NCBI GenBank assembly: GCA_039819665.1
Contig: JBCBRM010000016.1
Coordinates: 1 to 64,000 of the forward strand
Direction: 5' to 3'
Length of the DNA stretch: 64,000 nt
Source: JAWPMV01 sp039819665
Lineage (GTDB): Bacteria > Bacteroidota > Bacteroidia > J057
Under the pieces are notes generated by a model. The model made no database searches, was not told where the DNA came from, and saw only the letters and a list, made by a program, of their open reading frames with translations. This document shows, one piece after another, positions 26,216 to 34,959 of the stretch (positions are counted from its first letter, which is position 1; every line of letters starts with the position of its first letter). Both the position numbers and the translations under genes were made by a program.

Positions 26216-26250
26216 AATGCGCTTTTCCATTTGGGGAGGCGCATTTTTCT
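26216..26250 (+). terminator. Rho-independent terminator of the nrd operon
   Basis: AATGCGC at 26216-26222 pairs with GCGCATT at 26239-26245, with TTTCC/GGGGA extending the stem. A T-run (TTTTTCT) follows. It begins 23 bases after the nrdA stop. Confidence 0.7.
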
Positions 26251-26279
26251 ATTCTAATGCGTACCTTTCCTCTAATTCT

Positions 26280-26654
26280 ATGAAGCTCGAAAGATTAGTA
26301 AGACTACAATTTATCTATTGCTTACTGGGCATTCTTTTTAATGTGATCAGTTTGTATCTGCTTTCTCAGGGTAATAAGGCCCTGACTCCTACAGAACCAT
26401 TGGCAGGAATTGTAGTTATGTCTATCTATGGCCTGTTTCTACTAAGTGGAAAGATGAGGCAAATCCGACTCTATCGGGTGCTCATGGGACTGGCCGTAGC
26501 GATCTTTATCTATAGCGGCATCATAAAGCATATGATCAGCCTTTCCCAAAGTCCGGAGGTGTATTTCTCTATAGGCAGCGGTGTATTAGCGATTGCTATC
26601 AATCTCTTTGGACTGATTCTGAATTTACGTGCCGCAATGGGTAGATTTAGCTAA
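26280..26654 (+). CDS. small four-helix membrane protein
   Basis: The ATG at 26280 gives 124 residues; earlier in-frame starts lie inside the nrd terminator hairpin. Four hydrophobic helices are visible (about residues 8-28, 42-58, 65-84, 97-118), with a short charged loop KMRQIRLYR between two of them. I do not recognise the family. It is 11 bases upstream of a Crp/Fnr-type regulator on the same strand, which suggests an operon. Confidence 0.6.
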   Translation: MKLERLVRLQFIYCLLGILFNVISLYLLSQGNKALTPTEPLAGIVVMSIYGLFLLSGKMRQIRLYRVLMGLAVAIFIYSGIIKHMISLSQSPEVYFSIGSGVLAIAINLFGLILNLRAAMGRFS

Positions 26655-26665
26655 GCCTGCAAGCT

Positions 26666-27241
26666 ATGCAAGAAATAAAAACGGCCATTTCCCAGATGAT
26701 TTCCCTCTCTGAAAAAGAGGCGGAAGAACTCATGGGCTTTTGCTACGAAAAGTCTTTCAAAAAGAAGAGCATACTAAGTGAAGATGATAAATTTATCGAT
26801 GAGGTATACTTTATCCGAAAGGGAATCCTACGGGTAAAAATCATCGATCTGGATGGCAAGGAACATACGACTCACTTTGCTATCGAGGGCCAATTCATAG
26901 CTGATTACAATGCCTTCCTTACTCGCAAGAAATCTCGATACCAACTCGAGGCCATGGAAGATACAGAGGTCATTGTCTTACCTCGTCAAGGAATAGAATG
27001 GGGCTATGAACACATGACAGAAGGGGAAAAACTGGGACGCCTGATTGCTGAGTATTATTTCATCTACCTCGATACCCGCATCCAACATCTGTACACCCTC
27101 TCTCCCATTGAGCGCTACGAATTGATGAATGAGATATTCCCCAATATCCACAATCGTGTCCCTCAACATATGATCGCCTCCTACCTCGGAATCACTCCTA
27201 TACACCTTAGCCGAATCAAGCGGCAAGCCGAAAAAGTATAA
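26666..27241 (+). CDS. Crp/Fnr family transcriptional regulator
   Basis: This 191-residue protein has a cyclic-nucleotide-binding-type jelly roll (residues about 20-120; EDDKFIDEVYFIRKGILRVKI, then HFAIEGQFIADYNAFL). A helical linker and a C-terminal helix-turn-helix end follow (VPQHMIASYLGITPIHLSRIKRQ). The canonical cAMP-binding Arg-Thr pair is not apparent, so the ligand may differ, as in most Bacteroidota members. It lacks Fnr Fe-S cysteines. It lies between the small membrane protein and an SDR gene. A second such regulator is at 55630. Confidence 0.87.
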   Translation: MQEIKTAISQMISLSEKEAEELMGFCYEKSFKKKSILSEDDKFIDEVYFIRKGILRVKIIDLDGKEHTTHFAIEGQFIADYNAFLTRKKSRYQLEAMEDTEVIVLPRQGIEWGYEHMTEGEKLGRLIAEYYFIYLDTRIQHLYTLSPIERYELMNEIFPNIHNRVPQHMIASYLGITPIHLSRIKRQAEKV

Positions 27242-27275
27242 ACATTTGTTATCGTTTTCTGCCTCTAAGTGCCAA

Positions 27276-27283
27276 TACCTTTG
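27276..27283 (+). promoter_or_regulatory. candidate -7 element TACCTTTG for the SDR gene
   Basis: TACCTTTG matches the Bacteroidota TAnnTTTG element and lies 34 bases before the ATG at 27318. The upstream element at the proper spacing reads TTT rather than TTG, so the assignment is moderate. Confidence 0.4.
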
Positions 27284-27317
27284 TAAAAACATCAAAGGAA
27301 TCATTAAACGAATACAA

Positions 27318-28139
27318 ATGAAATTGACGAATAAGACCATTCACAGACTCAAGCAAAAGTACGGCAAATGGGTCCTCATCACAGGTGCAACCTCAGGTAT
27401 AGGTAAGGAATTGGCCCTGAAATTTGGAGAGGCAGGTTTCAATATGGTGATCACCGGAAGACGAGAGCAGCTCCTCAATGACTTAAGCTCCCAACTATTT
27501 GATCAACATCGCGTGGAGGTCATTCCGGTAGCTGGAGATCTTTCTTCCAGCTTCGACATCGAAGAACTCATGCAAGCATGTGATCATCTACCCATAGGAA
27601 TAGCCGTATTAAATGCCGGTTTTGGCACTTCAGGTAAATTCATCGATGCCGATATTAAGCAGGAAGTCAATATGCTTGATTTGAATTGTAAGTCTCTCCT
27701 GATATTGACCCATCATTTCGCTAACAAAATGAAAGAGCAAAGTCAGAAAGGAGCTATTGTGTTGATGAGTTCTATGGTAGCTTTTCAGGGCGTACCCAAT
27801 GCCGCCAATTACGCAGCTAGTAAAGCCTATGTACAATCTCTAGGAGAAGCTTTGGCCATTGAACTGAAAGAGGTGGGAGTTGATATCCTAAATGCGGCCC
27901 CCGGTCCGGTAAGCAGTGGTTTCTCCGAACGCGCAAATATGAAAATGGATATGTCCTTGAAACCGGAAGATGTAGGCGTCCCCATCATTTCTGCTATTGG
28001 TAAGAAGACCAATTTACTGCCTGGCTTTCTGACGAAATTTTTGGTCTATAACTTACGCATGACCCCTAGATGGGCGAAAGTTCGAATTATGGGAAAAGTC
28101 ATGGCTGGATTTACCAAACACCAGCTAAAAGAAGCTTAA
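27318..28139 (+). CDS. short-chain dehydrogenase/reductase
   Basis: The ATG at 27318 gives 273 residues; an earlier frame opening at 27246 would cover the likely promoter. The classical SDR features are TGATSGIG (cofactor loop), NAG in VLNAGFG, Ser in VLMSSMV, and YAASK (Tyr-x-x-x-Lys). The Arg in TGRREQ after the second strand favours NADP(H). The C-terminal part has a hydrophobic segment, as in membrane-associated SDRs acting on lipids or steroids. The substrate is unknown. Confidence 0.88.
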   Translation: MKLTNKTIHRLKQKYGKWVLITGATSGIGKELALKFGEAGFNMVITGRREQLLNDLSSQLFDQHRVEVIPVAGDLSSSFDIEELMQACDHLPIGIAVLNAGFGTSGKFIDADIKQEVNMLDLNCKSLLILTHHFANKMKEQSQKGAIVLMSSMVAFQGVPNAANYAASKAYVQSLGEALAIELKEVGVDILNAAPGPVSSGFSERANMKMDMSLKPEDVGVPIISAIGKKTNLLPGFLTKFLVYNLRMTPRWAKVRIMGKVMAGFTKHQLKEA

Positions 28140-28319
28140 TATAAAACTAGCAGGTAGTCTTGGTCCTTCCATTTCACTAAGGCTACTTGCTCATTTTTTC
28201 TCATTAAAGTATCCTAATCACTACGAAGAACAGAAAGACGTTTTTTTACAATGAATTGTGATCCCTTTTCCACAAATTTATCGTTGATCAATTGAACCTA
28301 CACCCCACAATTCACACCT

Positions 28320-28886
28320 ATGAAACGAAAACTCATTTCTGTATTCCTGGGAGGCCTCATGCTGTTCATTTGGAATGCACTCTCCTGGATGGCGCTTCCT
28401 TTTCATGGAGACTCCCTGAAAAACATTCCAGATTCCGCAATTAATGCACAGCTACTACAAGAACAACTCCCTGGCGATGGAGTCTACCACTTTCCAGGCA
28501 TGCCAGGAGGAGAAAACAATAAAAGCCTGACAGATATAAAAGAGCATTTATCCAAGGGCCCCAGAATCACCCTCATGGTTTACAAAAGCGGTTCGAGCGA
28601 ACTCTTTGATCCCACTACCTTTCTCACAAATCTATTTTTCAATCTGCTGAGTGTGGCGATCCTGATTTTGCTTACAGATCGATTGACAGACAAATCTTTC
28701 AGAAATATCCTTAGCAGCTTACTCCTGATTGGACTCCTCATTGGTTTGATGAGTGATTTGCCGCAAATGAATTGGTATATGTTTCCCTTGTCCTATACGC
28801 TCGTCAATGTATTTGATCACATCATTTCACTGGGCTTATTGAGTCTATTATTCTCCTATTACACCTTCAAGGAACAAACTGCTTAA
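28320..28886 (+). CDS. hypothetical membrane protein
   Basis: This 188-residue protein has an N-terminal hydrophobic segment (residues 5-27) and then a periplasmic-like region of about 80 residues with PGDGVYHFPGMPGG. Three further helices span about 104-122, 130-147 and 160-180. The layout (one helix, soluble loop, three helices) recurs in uncharacterised Bacteroidota membrane proteins. I cannot assign a function. The gene is preceded by a 180-base gap and followed at a short distance by an ankyrin protein. Confidence 0.6.
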   Translation: MKRKLISVFLGGLMLFIWNALSWMALPFHGDSLKNIPDSAINAQLLQEQLPGDGVYHFPGMPGGENNKSLTDIKEHLSKGPRITLMVYKSGSSELFDPTTFLTNLFFNLLSVAILILLTDRLTDKSFRNILSSLLLIGLLIGLMSDLPQMNWYMFPLSYTLVNVFDHIISLGLLSLLFSYYTFKEQTA

Positions 28887-28947
28887 ACTTATTGCCCAGA
28901 CGCAGGGTTTGGATTCCAGTGTATCCTTTGAGTATTTTCAGAGGATC

Positions 28948-29715
28948 ATGGATGAATTTGGCAGAAGTGATATCTTTTATACGATCGTCGACAATGATTA
29001 TGAGCAGTTTCTCAAGGAACTGAGCAAGCTAAAAAACATAAATATTATTGACGTTAATGGCTCCTCCTTGCTCCATTTTTGTGCAGTTTATTCCAGACTA
29101 AACTTTGCAGAGCGCCTGATCGAAAGGAATATAAATCTCGAGCTGAAGGATACATATGGCAACACTGCCCTTTGGACGGCGACCTTCAATGCTAGTGGGA
29201 ATTATGAACTGCTTCAATTACTCCTTGAGCACGAGGCTAATCCCCATTCAAAAAATAATGTAAACAGATCTCCCCTGGATTTTGCCATAATTAAGGGGGA
29301 TGAAAGGCTCATGGGATTATTGAGTGCACCTGAGTTTAGCTATTATGCAGCCTGGGAAGAATTGGCCGAAAGATTCAACTATAGCATCGATCCAGAAGAA
29401 CAGGACTGGACCTATATAATTGCTGAACCTGAGAGAATAGAGGACTACCTAAGTGTTTATGAGGAGCTGGACGGTAAAGCGGCGAAATTTTCCCTGATGG
29501 AAATGATCATGCAAGCCCTCAACGGTCAAGATGAAGAAGATTTTGAAAGTTTTTGGGAGAAAGTAAAAGCCTTACTCGATCAGGATTTTGATTTACATGA
29601 ATACACCATCTATTATTGGTGTGTATGGGAAAATGATAATCTGGAAGATTGCTTTAGTATAAGTGAGCATATGAGGGATTACTGGATAAAGAAAGTACGA
29701 TCAAAATATTCCTGA
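28948..29715 (+). CDS. ankyrin-repeat protein
   Basis: The ATG at 28948 is used; a TTG 13 codons upstream (28909) is an alternative. The 255-residue protein has two to three ankyrin repeats, visible as GSSLLHFCAVYSRLNFAERLIERNINLELKD, then GNTALWTATFNASGNYELLQLLLEHEANPHSKN and RSPLDFAIIKGDERLM. The C-terminal 150 residues are acidic and helical with many Trp and Tyr. Ankyrin repeats mediate protein-protein contacts; no enzymatic domain is visible. It could be an intracellular immunity-like or regulatory protein, but nothing here proves that. Confidence 0.8.
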   Translation: MDEFGRSDIFYTIVDNDYEQFLKELSKLKNINIIDVNGSSLLHFCAVYSRLNFAERLIERNINLELKDTYGNTALWTATFNASGNYELLQLLLEHEANPHSKNNVNRSPLDFAIIKGDERLMGLLSAPEFSYYAAWEELAERFNYSIDPEEQDWTYIIAEPERIEDYLSVYEELDGKAAKFSLMEMIMQALNGQDEEDFESFWEKVKALLDQDFDLHEYTIYYWCVWENDNLEDCFSISEHMRDYWIKKVRSKYS

Positions 29716-29745
29716 GTCGGGGAAACATATATTGTTTAAAACTAC

Positions 29746-30390
29746 ATGAAGGACTACGAAATCATTCTACAGGAAGCGACCAAAGGCATGGGCTTTGTTC
29801 CCAACAGCCTGCATGCGATGGGGAAGAAACCGAATATTCTCGGTTCATTTTCCATGCTTTTTGCCAATATCAAAGGCTTTTCGGCCAGCAAAACCACAGC
29901 CTGGACCGGAATCAAACTCATGCTGAAAAACATGCGCTGGAGCCTACAGGCAAAAAGGGCCAGCCATCTCGAAGTACCTGCCTATTTGAAAGATCTTATT
30001 GCACATGTAGCCAGCAATGCTGCCGGTTGCCGTTATTGTCAGGCACACACGGCTCATACTGCACATCGAAATGGAGTTTCGGTAGAAAAGCTACAGAAAG
30101 TCTGGGAGTTCCAAACTTCCGATTTGTTTTCGGAGAAAGAACGTGCAGCTCTGCGTTTCGCCATGGCTGCGGGCAGTACCCCTAATCAGGTTACACCCCA
30201 ACACCATCAGGACTTACAGCAGCATTTTACAGAATCTCAAATTGTAGAGATTGTGGCTACCATCTCCATCTTTGGCTTTCTGAATCGCTGGAATGACTCT
30301 ATGGCCACTCAGTTGGAAGCAGAACCGCTTAAATTCGCCAGTGAACATCTTTCTGCAAATTGGGAAGCAGGTAAGCATAAAAAGGCCTAA
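29746..30390 (+). CDS. AhpD-like carboxymuconolactone decarboxylase family protein
   Basis: This 214-residue protein has the CMD/AhpD core with the redox motif C-R-Y-C followed by a His in the same helix (GCRYCQAHTAHTAH). This matches the peroxidase-related subgroup with active-site CxxC and His. In AhpD the pair acts as a thiol relay or alkylhydroperoxidase. The C-terminal helix QIVEIVATISIFGFLNRWNDSM is typical of this family. It is followed 29 bases later by an esterase gene; an antioxidant operon is not otherwise indicated. Confidence 0.83.
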   Translation: MKDYEIILQEATKGMGFVPNSLHAMGKKPNILGSFSMLFANIKGFSASKTTAWTGIKLMLKNMRWSLQAKRASHLEVPAYLKDLIAHVASNAAGCRYCQAHTAHTAHRNGVSVEKLQKVWEFQTSDLFSEKERAALRFAMAAGSTPNQVTPQHHQDLQQHFTESQIVEIVATISIFGFLNRWNDSMATQLEAEPLKFASEHLSANWEAGKHKKA

Positions 30391-30419
30391 ATACTCTCTC
30401 TTACCCCTAAAAAACTCCT

Positions 30420-31442
30420 ATGAAAAAATGGCTAAAAATAGCTGTACTGATTATCGGACTACTCCTAGTTGCAGCTTTCACTTTATACAAACTCTACCTC
30501 AGTCCGGGTTTCCTAGAGGAACCTGAATTATCCGCCAAACTTCAGACAGATTCTCTCAGTATTGACGGAGAAAGCCGAAGCTTCGATTGGTACGCTCCAG
30601 CTGGGAAAAAGGACATCCATACCATCTTATATGTTTTGCATGGCTCCAGAAGTAGTGGACAAGAGGTTCGGATATCTACTGCTTTTGAGTTTGATAAAAT
30701 TGCCGATGAAGAAGGCATCCTGATTGTCTATCCTACTGGCTTCGGAAATCATTGGAACGACTGCCGAGCTTCCGCAGACTATTCTGCCAATACAGCTGAT
30801 ATCGATGACTTTGCTTTTTTCGAATTGATGGAAGAGCAATTGGAGCAGAAATTAGAAAGCAGGTTTCACTATCGATTTGCCACGGGCCACTCCAATGGGG
30901 GCCATATGTGTTTCAAACTGGCGCTGGAGCATCCGGACTGGATTCATGGCATTGCTCCCATTTCTGCAAATCTGCCGATCGATAACAATCTGGATTGCAA
31001 CAAAGGGGAAAGCTTTGTTCCTATTTGCCTGATCAATGGAACAGCAGATAACATCAATCCCTATAAAGGAGGACTGGTAGAAATTTTGGGCAATGTATCC
31101 CGAGGGACTGTCTTGTCTACTGAGGAAACCCTGGCCTACTGGACAAGCCTTGGCAGTTGCTCAGCTCCACAGACCAAAAATCTAGCCGATACGGCTCCCG
31201 AGGATAAATCCCACATAATTAGAACTAGCTGGAACTGTAAGGGTATAGTACAAGTCATCAATTATCAGGTAGTGAACGGAGGCCATACCATTCCCCACCC
31301 CAAAAGCCAATTTCCCAAGCTATTGGGAATTAGCAACCAGGATATGAATGCCCCCAGAGCCATTTGGAATTTCTTTAAAGCAATCAGGGAAGCACGCGAA
31401 AAGCAACGAACTATGGAAGAGAGAATCGAGTCTGAAGAATAG
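30420..31442 (+). CDS. PHB-depolymerase-type alpha/beta hydrolase (LpqC-like esterase)
   Basis: This 340-residue protein has an N-terminal membrane anchor or signal (residues 4-25) and an alpha/beta hydrolase domain. The nucleophile motif is GHSNGG (Ser near 157), with Asp in NGTADNINP (near 207) and His in NGGHTIPHP (near 288). The sequence DWYAPAGKKDIHTILYVLHGS matches the polyhydroxybutyrate depolymerase/feruloyl esterase-like group. Secreted or membrane-anchored ester hydrolysis is likely. The polymer or ester substrate is not known. It converges on serS, with a shared terminator hairpin. Confidence 0.85.
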   Translation: MKKWLKIAVLIIGLLLVAAFTLYKLYLSPGFLEEPELSAKLQTDSLSIDGESRSFDWYAPAGKKDIHTILYVLHGSRSSGQEVRISTAFEFDKIADEEGILIVYPTGFGNHWNDCRASADYSANTADIDDFAFFELMEEQLEQKLESRFHYRFATGHSNGGHMCFKLALEHPDWIHGIAPISANLPIDNNLDCNKGESFVPICLINGTADNINPYKGGLVEILGNVSRGTVLSTEETLAYWTSLGSCSAPQTKNLADTAPEDKSHIIRTSWNCKGIVQVINYQVVNGGHTIPHPKSQFPKLLGISNQDMNAPRAIWNFFKAIREAREKQRTMEERIESEE

Positions 31443-31487
31443 GGTTCCAAATTGATGAAATCCAAAATCACTAACTCTTTGACCATT

Positions 31488-31519
31488 AAAAAAGGACAGC
31501 TTAATGCTGCCCTTTTTTT
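31488..31519. terminator. bidirectional terminator between esterase and serS
   Basis: AAAAAAGG...AGC (31488-31500) pairs with GCT...CCTTTTTTT (31506-31519), giving a hairpin with poly-A and poly-T on either side. It serves both the + strand esterase and the - strand serS, whose stop codon overlaps its end. Confidence 0.75.
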
Positions 31520-32795
31520 ATCCGATTTGATCAAATCTTGTATAAGGCCTCAAAGCCTCCGGTATTCGTATACTACCATCAGCTTGCTGATGATTCTCTA
31601 ATAATGAAGCCACGATTCGCGGCAAGGCCAATGCACTTCCGTTTAGAGAGTGCAGAAGAATTTTTTTATTCTCCTCCGTCCGATAGCGAAGCTTGAGGCG
31701 ATTGGTCTGGAACGTTTCGAAATTACTTACAGAACTCACTTCCAGCCATCTTTCCTGAGCCGCACTAAATACTTCCAGGTCAAAGGTCTTTGCAGAGGCA
31801 TGGCTCATATCTCCACTACAGAGCAATAGCCTACGGAATCTCAATTCCAGGGCATCTAACAGAGACTCAACATAAGAAGTCATTTCCTCAAGGGTGTCAT
31901 AAGACTTCTCCGGTAAACATACCTGTACCAACTCAACCTTGTCAAATTGATGCAGACGATTGAGTCCTTTTACATGTGCACCATAAGACCCGGCCTCTCT
32001 TCTGAAACAAGGCGTATATCCACAATTCTTGAGTGGTAAGCGATCCATCGCAATGATATCATTGCGGTATAGATTGGTAATCGGGACCTCAGCGGTAGGA
32101 ATCATATAGAAACCATCCTTTTCTATGTGGTACATCTGCCCCTCTTTGTCTGGCAACTGTCCCGTAGCATAGGCAGAATCTTCATTGACCATGAGGGGAG
32201 GTTGAATCTCCTGGTATCCGGCTTCCCGGGCTTTATCCAGAAAAAAGCTAATCAAGGCTCTCTGCAAGATGGCGCCGTCACCTTTATATACAGGAAAGCC
32301 TGCTCCGGTAATTTTAGCCCCTAGTTCCCAATCAATGATGTCATGTTTTCTGGCTAATTCCCAATGAGGCTTAGGGTCAAAATCAAACTTTGTCACATCT
32401 CCTCTTTCAAAAACCACCTCATTATCTTCTACAGATTTTCCTGTAGGCACACTAGCATGAGGAGCATTGGGCAATTCATCCAGCTCATATTTTGTTTTTG
32501 ATTGGACATCTGAAACTTCCTGCTCCAGTTCCTTAATTCGGTCTTTAGTTTCAGCTGTCTGTTTTTTGGCAGCTTCCGCTTCCTCCTTTTTTCCTTCACG
32601 CATCAACAAACCTATCGACTTGGAGGTCTGGTTCATCTCTGCGCGATACTTTTCCAACTCTGTGACGATCTCTTTTCTCCGATCATCCAGACGCAGGATC
32701 TCTTGCAATACTTCGGTAGCATTAGCCACTCCTTTTCGAGCAAGGTTCCCAGCGATTTCCTCCGTTTTTTGTCGAATTTTTGCGATTTCCAGCAT
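31518..32795 (-). CDS. serS: seryl-tRNA synthetase
   Basis: This 425-residue protein charges tRNA-Ser (and tRNA-Sec if present). Residues about 1-110 form the long antiparallel coiled-coil arm that contacts the tRNA variable arm. The catalytic domain has class II motif 2 (FRREAGSYG followed by RLHQFDKVE) and motif 3 (GSALALPRIVASLLE). TAEVP, the serine-binding motif, is present. The length is standard. It is divergent from rho, and the ATG at 32795 is supported by the coiled-coil start. Confidence 0.97.
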   Translation of the reverse strand: MLEIAKIRQKTEEIAGNLARKGVANATEVLQEILRLDDRRKEIVTELEKYRAEMNQTSKSIGLLMREGKKEEAEAAKKQTAETKDRIKELEQEVSDVQSKTKYELDELPNAPHASVPTGKSVEDNEVVFERGDVTKFDFDPKPHWELARKHDIIDWELGAKITGAGFPVYKGDGAILQRALISFFLDKAREAGYQEIQPPLMVNEDSAYATGQLPDKEGQMYHIEKDGFYMIPTAEVPITNLYRNDIIAMDRLPLKNCGYTPCFRREAGSYGAHVKGLNRLHQFDKVELVQVCLPEKSYDTLEEMTSYVESLLDALELRFRRLLLCSGDMSHASAKTFDLEVFSAAQERWLEVSSVSNFETFQTNRLKLRYRTEENKKILLHSLNGSALALPRIVASLLENHQQADGSIRIPEALRPYTRFDQIG

Positions 32796-32885
32796 AGGTT
32801 TTTTTCTATTTCCTGCGAAATAACAAAAAGGTATTCACATTCGTAAGAAAAATACAGGTAAATAAAATTGTAAAGTAGATTTTTT

Positions 32886-32916
32886 TTGGAAAACTAGATT
32901 TAGTTTCATTCCTTTG
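32886..32916 (+). promoter_or_regulatory. candidate rho promoter
   Basis: TTG at 32886-32888 and TTCCTTTG at 32909-32916 are separated by 20 bases, which is close to the Bacteroidota TTG-N19-TAnnTTTG pattern with one mismatch. It would give a leader of about 130 bases before the rho ATG. Confidence 0.4.
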
Positions 32917-33056
32917 TGAAGATTTTCAAACCAACCACTCCCATTCTTCAATTGGAGTGCATCTCAATTCAACATCATTTTATTTCTGACCTAAGCCTAA
33001 TCACCATAGGTAACCCGCAATGGGATTTTGAGACATAGAATACTCATCCATTTTAT

Positions 33057-34868
33057 ATGTACGACATAATAGAACTGAATAACAATGACCTCTCCGAATT
33101 GCAGGAGATCGCGCAGAAGCTGGACATCAATAACCATGAAGAGTTGGCAAAACAGGACTTGATATTCAAGATTCTTGACAAGCAAGCGGTTATGCCCGCC
33201 AAAGAACTTGCCGCACTAAAAGATAAAAGCACAGCTGACAAGAACGAATCCGCAGAAGGTGATAAAAAAGAAGCTGCCGCAAAACCCAAAAGAAAGCCCA
33301 GAAAGAAAAAAGAGGAGCCTAAAGAAGAAGTTGTAGCAGAAGAGGCCGAGGAAGCTCCTAAACCCAAAACAAGGGGACGCAAAAAGAGCACTAAAGCAGA
33401 TAAAGAGGAGGAAGAAGTTGAGGCACCTAAAAAGCGAACCCGTAAAAAAACCACTAAGAAAACTGAAGAGCCCGAAGTCGCCGAGGTAGAAGCAAAACAA
33501 GAAGAAGTTGAGGAAGCTCCGGAAAAAATTGAAGAAGTAGCCAGAAAAGAGCCAGAGCAAGTAGAGGAAGAACCTCGCAGAGAAGAAAATAAAGGAAGAG
33601 ATAATAGAAGGAATAACGGAAGAGGAAGAGACCGTGATAGAGATAGGGATCGCGATAATAGAGGGGACAGAAGAGATAGAAGAGATAAGCGAGATAGAGA
33701 TCATGGAGGCCGGCAGGATAGAAACTCTGGAATTAATCTTGAACTGGACGGTGTAGTAAGCAATATGGGAGTCCTCGAATTGATTCCCGAAGGCTATGGC
33801 TTCCTTCGCTCCTCAGAATACAACTACCTTCCTTCCCCTGACGATATTTACGTTTCCCCCTCTCAAATCAAACTTTTCGGACTTAAAACGGGAGATACGG
33901 TTTATGGCCAAATTCGTCCACCTAAAGAAGGAGAGCGTTATTTTGCGTTATTGAAAGTTGAGACAATCAATGGACGTACTCCTGAAGAAGTAAGAGATAG
34001 AATCTATTTCGATCACCTTACTCCTCTATTCCCGGATGATAGATTTATCCTGGCAGATGAGAAATCAAATAACCAGGATCTTTCAGAAAGAATCATTGAC
34101 CTCTTTTCACCTATAGGTAAAGGACAAAGGGGATTGATCGTAGCCCAGCCTAAGACAGGTAAGACCATTTTGTTACAGAAAGTAGCAAATGCAATTGCCA
34201 AAAACCATCCGGAAGCTTACCTGATCATCCTTTTGATCGATGAACGTCCGGAGGAAGTAACGGATATGGCACGTAACGTAAATGCAGAGGTTATTGCCTC
34301 TACTTTTGATGAGCCAGCAGAAAGACACGTTCAGGTAGCCAATATTGTTTTGGAGAAAGCGAAAAGAATGGTTGAGTGTGGACAAGATGTTGTCATTTTG
34401 TTAGACTCAATTACACGTCTGGCCAGAGCACATAACACCAATATGCCTGCATCCGGAAAAATCCTTTCCGGTGGTGTGGATGCAAACGCACTCCATAAAC
34501 CCAAAAGGTTTTTTGGTGCAGCAAGAAATATTGAAAATGGTGGTTCACTAACGATCTTGGCAACTGCCTTGATCGAAACCGGTTCCAAAATGGACGAGGT
34601 TATCTTCGAAGAATTCAAAGGTACTGGTAATATGGAGCTTCAGCTCGATCGCCGTCTTGCCAACCGCAGGATTTATCCGGCCATCGATGTTACCGCTTCC
34701 GGTACTCGTCGGGAAGACCTCCTCATGGATGCTCAAGATATCACACGTATCTGGGTATTAAGAAAATTCATGGCAGATATGAACCCCGTAGAAGGTATGG
34801 AATTCCTTCGCACACGTATGTCTAATACCACGGACAATGATGAGTTTTTGTTATCCATGAATGGATAG
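33057..34868 (+). CDS. rho: transcription termination factor Rho with charged N-terminal insert
   Basis: This 603-residue hexameric RNA-dependent ATPase terminates transcription. An N-terminal Rho-N-like segment (residues 1-50) is followed by a charged low-complexity insert (about 55-225): first Lys/Glu/Ala/Pro-rich, then Arg/Asp-rich (repeated RD pairs). The RNA-binding cold-shock fold begins near 235 (GYGFLRSSEYNY). The P-loop is PKTGKT near 365, and DERPEEV and the Q/R loops follow. The core is conserved. The insert is common in Bacteroidota Rho and reported to promote condensate formation in Bacteroides, which is knowledge from that genus rather than from this sequence. The gene is divergent from serS. 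Confidence 0.96.
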   Translation: MYDIIELNNNDLSELQEIAQKLDINNHEELAKQDLIFKILDKQAVMPAKELAALKDKSTADKNESAEGDKKEAAAKPKRKPRKKKEEPKEEVVAEEAEEAPKPKTRGRKKSTKADKEEEEVEAPKKRTRKKTTKKTEEPEVAEVEAKQEEVEEAPEKIEEVARKEPEQVEEEPRREENKGRDNRRNNGRGRDRDRDRDRDNRGDRRDRRDKRDRDHGGRQDRNSGINLELDGVVSNMGVLELIPEGYGFLRSSEYNYLPSPDDIYVSPSQIKLFGLKTGDTVYGQIRPPKEGERYFALLKVETINGRTPEEVRDRIYFDHLTPLFPDDRFILADEKSNNQDLSERIIDLFSPIGKGQRGLIVAQPKTGKTILLQKVANAIAKNHPEAYLIILLIDERPEEVTDMARNVNAEVIASTFDEPAERHVQVANIVLEKAKRMVECGQDVVILLDSITRLARAHNTNMPASGKILSGGVDANALHKPKRFFGAARNIENGGSLTILATALIETGSKMDEVIFEEFKGTGNMELQLDRRLANRRIYPAIDVTASGTRREDLLMDAQDITRIWVLRKFMADMNPVEGMEFLRTRMSNTTDNDEFLLSMNG

Positions 34869-34889
34869 ACAAGTACGAGCGTGTTAACG

Positions 34890-34941
34890 TATTAGGGTGT
34901 TAGTGTTCGAGAATCATATCTCAATACTAACACCCTAACAC
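34890..34941. repeat. GTGTTRG-unit inverted repeat, copy 2
   Basis: The left arm 34890-34912 (TATTAGGGTGTTAGTG...) pairs almost fully with the right arm 34919-34941 (...TACTAACACCCTAACAC), leaving a six-base loop. Further GTGTTAACG sequence extends the left side. It separates the converging rho and lipoprotein genes, so it may act as a terminator for both. It is the best-formed copy of the family. Confidence 0.7.
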
Positions 34942-34959
34942 TTTTATACTCTAATAATT

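Noticed and set aside
33053..33704. Open reading frames antisense to the low-complexity part of rho, Ser/Phe-rich
   Set aside because: They arise because the Lys/Glu-rich codons of rho read as Ser/Phe/Leu on the other strand. No start context or family resemblance supports them.
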